Source: CAHJXF01 sp038225855
GTDB lineage: Bacteria; Pseudomonadota; Gammaproteobacteria; Burkholderiales; Burkholderiaceae_D
Direction of reading: 5' to 3'
Assembly (NCBI GenBank): GCA_038225855.1
Contig: JBBRQU010000011.1
Span: 1 to 64,000 of the forward strand
DNA: 64,000 nucleotides
The notes below the pieces were generated by a model. The model was not told the DNA's origin and did no database searches. It was given only the letters and a program-made list of their open reading frames with translations. A program made the translations under genes and the position numbers. Below, one piece after another: positions 60,822 through 64,000 of the stretch (positions within the stretch are counted from its first letter, which is position 1; the number at the start of each line of letters is the position of its first letter).

Positions 60822-62576
60822 TTAAGCCGCCTTCTTCTTTCGCTCGCCCATCATCCGCGTGATCTGCCACTGCTGCGCGATCGACAAGAGGTTGTTGACG
60901 ACCCAGTACAGCACCAGGCCCGCGGGGAAGAAGAAGAAGGTCACGCCGAACACCAGCGGCATGATCATCATGATCTTCGCCTGCGTGGGATCGGGCGGCG
61001 GCGGATTGAGTTTGAACTGCACGAACATCGACGCCATCATGATGACGGGCAGGATGAAGTAGGGATCGGGCGCGGCCAGATCGTGTATCCATCCGAGCCA
61101 CGGCGCACCGCGCACTTCGACGCTCGCCAGCAGCACCGAATAGAGCGCGATGAAGAACGGGATCTGCACCACGATCGGAAGACACCCGCCGGCCGGGTTG
61201 ACTTTTTCGACGCGATACAACTCCATCATCGCGGTGTTGAGCTTGGCGCGATCCTCCTTGTGCCGCTCCTGCAATTCCTTCATGCGCGGCGCCACGTTCT
61301 TCATGCGCGCCATCGACTTGTAGCTCGCCGCCGAAAGCGGGAAGAAGACCAGCTTGATCAGCACCGTCAGGCCGATGATCGCCCAGCCCCAATTGCCGAC
61401 CAGCGCATAGATTTTTTCCAGCACCCAGAACATCGGCTTGGCGAGGATCGTGGTCCATCCGTAGTCGCGCACCAGTTCGAGCCCCGGGGCGACGGTCTCG
61501 AGCCTGCGTTCGATGGCCGGGCCGACGTAGAGCCGCGCGTCGTTGGTCTGCGTCGCGCCCGGAGCGATCGTGCCGAGCGGCTCGCGCAAGCCCACGCGAA
61601 AGAGATCCGCGTCGAGCTTGTCGGTGTAGTAGTCGCGCGGGCCGGCCGACGGTATCCATGCGGATACGAAGTAGTGCTGCAGCATCGCGACCCAGCCGTC
61701 GTCGGCACGCGCGATGTGCTTGTCGGGCCCCTTGCCCTTGGCGATGTCTTCGAAGCTCACCTTCTGGAAGCGGCCCGTGTCGCTGTACACCGCGGGGCCG
61801 AAATAGGTGCTGTAGAAACGCGATCCACCGGCCGGGGTCTTGTCGTCACGCACCAGTTGCAGGTAGAGCTGCGGCGCGATCGGCTGGGCGCCGATGTTGG
61901 TCACGGCGTGGCGCACATCGATCTGATAAGTACCGCGATGAAAGGTGTAGGTCTTGGTCAGCTTGACGCCGCCGCCCTCGGCTTCGAAGGTGACCGAGAG
62001 CGCGTCCTGTCCCGCCTCGAGCGCGCGCGGACCGGGGACGACCGTGAACGGTGTGCGGTGCGTGGGGAATGTGGCTTTCGATTCGGCGGCGCTGCCCGTG
62101 GTCGCGCCGACCAGTCCCGTCTGTGCGACGTAGAAATAGCCCGGTGTCTGATCGAGCAACACGAAGTTCTGCTTGGGCTCGGCGCTGTCGCGATAGGCGG
62201 TGAGCTCGACGCGATCGACCGCGGCGCCGAGCGTGTTCAGGTCGACCGCAAGCAGATCGGTGCGGATCGCGACGCGCTCGCCTTTCACCGGGGTGGTTGC
62301 CGCGGGCGTGGATGGTGCGGCGCCGGCAGCCGTGCTGGCCGCACTGCTGGCAGCCACGCCGGTGGTGCCCTCGGTCGGAACCGAATTCGGCGTCGTGCTC
62401 GCTGTCGGCACGTCATTGGTCGGCGTGTGCGGCGCGCTGCCGGACGCAGCCGGCTGGACGGCTACTGGCGGGCCGAACATCGAGGCGCGCCCGTTGAAGC
62501 GCTGCCAGTTGTCCCAGATCATGAACAACGAGACCGAGAAAACGATCCAGAGAATGGTGCGGCGGGTATCCATCAT
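60822..62576 (-). CDS. yidC: YidC membrane protein insertase
   Basis: A 584-residue insertase/chaperone for inner-membrane proteins. The first helix (about 8-25) is followed by a Thr/Ala/Pro-rich linker (about 35-95), the large periplasmic P1 domain (about 95-370) and the five-helix core with GWAIIGLTVLIKLVFFPLSAAS and MQIPFFIALYSVLLASVEVRGAP-type segments. The positively charged cytoplasmic loop region MKELQERHKEDRAKLNTAMMELY is present. C-terminus ERKKKAA basic. Standard position between yidD and mnmE. Confidence 0.96.
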   Translation of the reverse strand: MMDTRRTILWIVFSVSLFMIWDNWQRFNGRASMFGPPVAVQPAASGSAPHTPTNDVPTASTTPNSVPTEGTTGVAASSAASTAAGAAPSTPAATTPVKGERVAIRTDLLAVDLNTLGAAVDRVELTAYRDSAEPKQNFVLLDQTPGYFYVAQTGLVGATTGSAAESKATFPTHRTPFTVVPGPRALEAGQDALSVTFEAEGGGVKLTKTYTFHRGTYQIDVRHAVTNIGAQPIAPQLYLQLVRDDKTPAGGSRFYSTYFGPAVYSDTGRFQKVSFEDIAKGKGPDKHIARADDGWVAMLQHYFVSAWIPSAGPRDYYTDKLDADLFRVGLREPLGTIAPGATQTNDARLYVGPAIERRLETVAPGLELVRDYGWTTILAKPMFWVLEKIYALVGNWGWAIIGLTVLIKLVFFPLSAASYKSMARMKNVAPRMKELQERHKEDRAKLNTAMMELYRVEKVNPAGGCLPIVVQIPFFIALYSVLLASVEVRGAPWLGWIHDLAAPDPYFILPVIMMASMFVQFKLNPPPPDPTQAKIMMIMPLVFGVTFFFFPAGLVLYWVVNNLLSIAQQWQITRMMGERKKKAA

Positions 62577-62630
62577 TGCGACTCGATGTGGGGTGCTGGG
62601 TGGTTATGACGCGTGCGATGTGGGGTGCGA

Positions 62631-62870
62631 TCAGGCGCGCGGCGGAACAGGATCGTGGCCGCCCGCATGCCACGGGTGACAGCGCGCGATGCGAACGACA
62701 GCCAGACGCGTGCCGACCCAGGGGCCGTGCAGCGCGATCGCTTCAGCGGCATACGCCGAGCAACTCGGCGCGAAGCGGCAGCGCGCGGGCAACCACGGAC
62801 TGATGACATAGCGATAGCCCGCGATCAGCGCGAGCAGCGCGCGCGTGACGAACTTGCGGATCGGATTCAT
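62631..62870 (-). CDS. yidD: YidD, membrane-protein insertion efficiency factor
   Basis: A 79-residue protein, attached to the inner membrane by an amphipathic N-terminus (IRKFVTRALLALIAGYRYVIS). The signature is SPWLPARCRFAPSCSAYAAEAI, with the three conserved Cys-adjacent residues, then VRIARCHPWHAGGHDPVP. The ATG overlaps the rnpA stop by four bases. It lies 54 bases before yidC. Confidence 0.95.
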   Translation of the reverse strand: MNPIRKFVTRALLALIAGYRYVISPWLPARCRFAPSCSAYAAEAIALHGPWVGTRLAVVRIARCHPWHAGGHDPVPPRA

Positions 62871-63250
62871 GACGATGCGCCTTGCGTCAGCACGCGTTTG
62901 CTCACGCCGCGCGAACGCAGGCGCTCGGACAGCGTCGTCAGCATTGCGTTGGCATCGAACCAGGGACGCGGCGCCAGCGGGGCATTCATGCGAATCACGA
63001 AATCAGCGCCGCCAAACTCTGTGGCCCATGCAGCGCGCTGACGACGAAACGCCTCGCGCCAACGACGCTTGATGGTGTTGCGCGCAATAGCCGAGCGTAC
63101 GAAGCGTTTCGGGATCACGAGACCGAGCCGCCAGCCTGGAGCGTCGCCAAAGCGAACATGAAAAGCAAAGGCGCCACTGCGAAAGACAGATGCTTGCCTG
63201 AGGCAAGCATCGAAACCTTCGACGCCCGGTATGCGCGCACACCGCGGCAA
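62867..63250 (-). CDS. rnpA: RNase P protein component
   Basis: A 127-residue basic protein of RNase P. The core starts FDACLRQASVFRSGAFAFHVRF and contains RLGLVIPKRFVRSAIARNTIKRRWREAFR, the RNR-like motif binding RNase P RNA. The start is uncertain: no ATG lies between the rpmH stop and the core. TTG at 63250 gives MPRCARIPGVEGFDA and a normal length; the GTG at 63367 would overlap rpmH by 59 bases. No good ribosome site is seen, so translation may be coupled to rpmH. The 3' end overlaps yidD. Confidence 0.9.
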   Translation of the reverse strand: MPRCARIPGVEGFDACLRQASVFRSGAFAFHVRFGDAPGWRLGLVIPKRFVRSAIARNTIKRRWREAFRRQRAAWATEFGGADFVIRMNAPLAPRPWFDANAMLTTLSERLRSRGVSKRVLTQGASS

Positions 63251-63308
63251 CCCGCAGGAAGGCGAGCGCGGCTCGATCGACGGGGTACTCGAAGCGGGTC
63301 GAGCTGCG

Positions 63309-63443
63309 TCAGACCGCGAGGCGATGACGGCCTTTGGCGCGGCGAGCGCGAATGACCGAACGGCCACCGCGCGTCTTCATGCGCACGAGAAAGCCGTGCG
63401 TTCGCTTGCGGCGGACAACGGAAGGTTGGTAGGTGCGCTTCAT
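63309..63443 (-). CDS. rpmH: ribosomal protein L34
   Basis: A 44-residue basic protein: MKRTYQPSVVRRKRTHGFLV, then RMKTRGGRSVIRARRAKGRH and RLAV, followed by TGA. This is the complete L34 sequence with its conserved RTYQPS start and RAKGR region. It is preceded by a strong promoter and is the first gene of the rpmH-rnpA-yidD-yidC-mnmE run, next to the presumed origin region. Confidence 0.98.
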   Translation of the reverse strand: MKRTYQPSVVRRKRTHGFLVRMKTRGGRSVIRARRAKGRHRLAV

Positions 63444-63475
63444 GATAGGGGTGCTCGGTCGTCTAAAAACCTGAA

Positions 63476-63505
63476 ATTAAACACAAAAGCCACCCGTTCT
63501 GTCAA
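63476..63505 (-). promoter_or_regulatory. sigma70 promoter for rpmH
   Basis: TTGACA (63505..63500) and TTTAAT (63481..63476) lie 18 bases apart on the minus strand. Transcription would start about 25 bases upstream of the rpmH ATG. Confidence 0.8.
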
Positions 63506-64000
63506 ATCACGGGGCTACGGGCGCGGTTGCGGGGCTGTCGCTAGTGCGGGTCACGGGACTGTGGATAACTTTGCGCTCGGACCTCGGTTCGCGGTAAAAT
63601 CCGGGCTTGCCGCGATCGCTGCTTTTGCTTTCCCCGGCGCGCGCTAAAACGCTTTTCGACCAGCCCGATAGACGGCTTGGCACATACCAATAGAACATCG
63701 CTGAGCTTCGCGCGAATCGATCCCCGTCGAACCGCCGCCCCGCCCCGCATTACCCCCGCTTCACCCTGATGGCTGGTCACAACGACAGATAACGATAGCG
63801 CCGCGTGCGGCTTTCTTGCGCGGCGGTTGGAACACTTCTCGTAGAAACCGTGGAAATAGACAAGAACATGCCGGCCGAGTTTCTCGCATCGGTGCGCGCC
63901 CAGGGTCGAAGCGGTACGGTCGGCGACGAGAAGAACGCAACGTTGCATACGCATCCGGGTGCAAACGCGGATACAAGGCCGGACGCCATACCAGACGCCG
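63506..64000. other. intergenic region with a DnaA box, probable edge of oriC
   Basis: A perfect DnaA box TTATCCACA is on the minus strand at 63568..63560. In most betaproteobacteria dnaA lies just beyond rpmH, divergently oriented, with oriC elements between. No second perfect box and no obvious AT-rich unwinding cluster is seen before the window ends, and no reading frame to the end is recognisable as DnaA. Confidence 0.5.

Noticed and set aside
63850..64000. Open frame starting GTG (VEIDKNMPAEFLASVRAQG...) running off the right edge as a possible dnaA start
   Set aside because: It does not show the conserved DnaA N-terminus (W-containing helix). It may be a chance frame; the window ends too soon to decide.

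Overview
The window reads as a single-contig piece of a high-GC proteobacterial chromosome, most likely a betaproteobacterium (Burkholderiales-like). This rests on gene order rather than on any marker gene: rpmH-rnpA-yidD-yidC-mnmE at the right end, mreBCD-mrdA-rodA-rlpA running opposite to gatCA, a metX-metW pair, a gshA-gshB-EIIA(Man)-HPr-EI run with the short betaproteobacterial type of GshA, and porin-glnK-amt. Almost everything is core chromosome. Accessory material is confined to a few short patches.

Layout. 1-850: an integron-type gene cassette encoding a uracil-DNA-glycosylase-like protein whose C-terminus is written by an attC site. 1047-8268 (minus strand): the rod-shape and cell-wall elongation cluster mreB, mreC, mreD, mrdA, rodA, rlpA. 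8607-13113 (plus): gatC-gatA, a small lipoprotein, a LysE exporter, gatB. 13124-14878 (minus): a 68-residue protein, a broken reading frame, a DUF4124 protein and pyrE, divergent from exodeoxyribonuclease III. 15784-21891 (mostly minus): a membrane-DUF433 fusion, a 35-codon stump of an MmgE/PrpD gene, a TRAP transporter, a divergent SDR, a HigBA-like toxin-antitoxin pair and an FkbM methyltransferase. The DUF433 and FkbM genes look less GC-rich than their surroundings and are probably acquired. 21994-28133: M48 protease, AmpG-type permease, DUF2817 protein, glycosyltransferase, metW, metX. 28388-36168: a secreted protein, a DegQ/MucD protease, an SMP-30-like beta-propeller, and a QseBC/PmrAB-type two-component system preceded by a PAS-GGDEF-EAL protein. 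36196-44434: ptsI, ptsH, EIIA, gshB, gshA, then amt, glnK and a porin. 44601-49918: an EmrAB-OprM-type efflux operon with its MarR regulator. 50090-59204: FMN reductase, patatin, asparaginase-domain protein, SDR, M13 peptidase, GDT1 exporter, a fused osmoprotectant binding protein-permease, a ribbon-helix-helix regulator and a PHB-depolymerase-like esterase. 59240-63443 (minus): mnmE, yidC, yidD, rnpA, rpmH. 63444-64000: an intergenic stretch with a perfect DnaA box, probably the edge of the replication-origin region.

Regulation visible in the DNA is the most informative part of the window. A sigma54 promoter (GG-N10-GC) lies 40 bases before the porin-glnK-amt operon and ties all three genes to nitrogen control. 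The marR/FMN-reductase gap carries three copies of a CTGCCTAGGCAG palindrome. A PmrA/QseB-type box (CTTAAG-N5-CTTAAG) precedes the degQ-like gene, close to a regulator of the same family. The metX leader has a good sigma70 promoter, pieces resembling a SAM-II aptamer with an extra hairpin, and an intrinsic terminator just before the gene. Two small regulators (the toxin-antitoxin pair and the ribbon-helix-helix protein) have an inverted repeat between -35 and -10 and probably leaderless transcripts. REP-like inverted doublets sit in five gaps inside or beside minus-strand operons.

No CRISPR array, tRNA, rRNA, insertion sequence or intact prophage was seen. The best candidates for something new are the metX leader RNA, the membrane-DUF433 fusion and the UDG cassette. 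None of them amounts to a complete undescribed system on the sequence alone.
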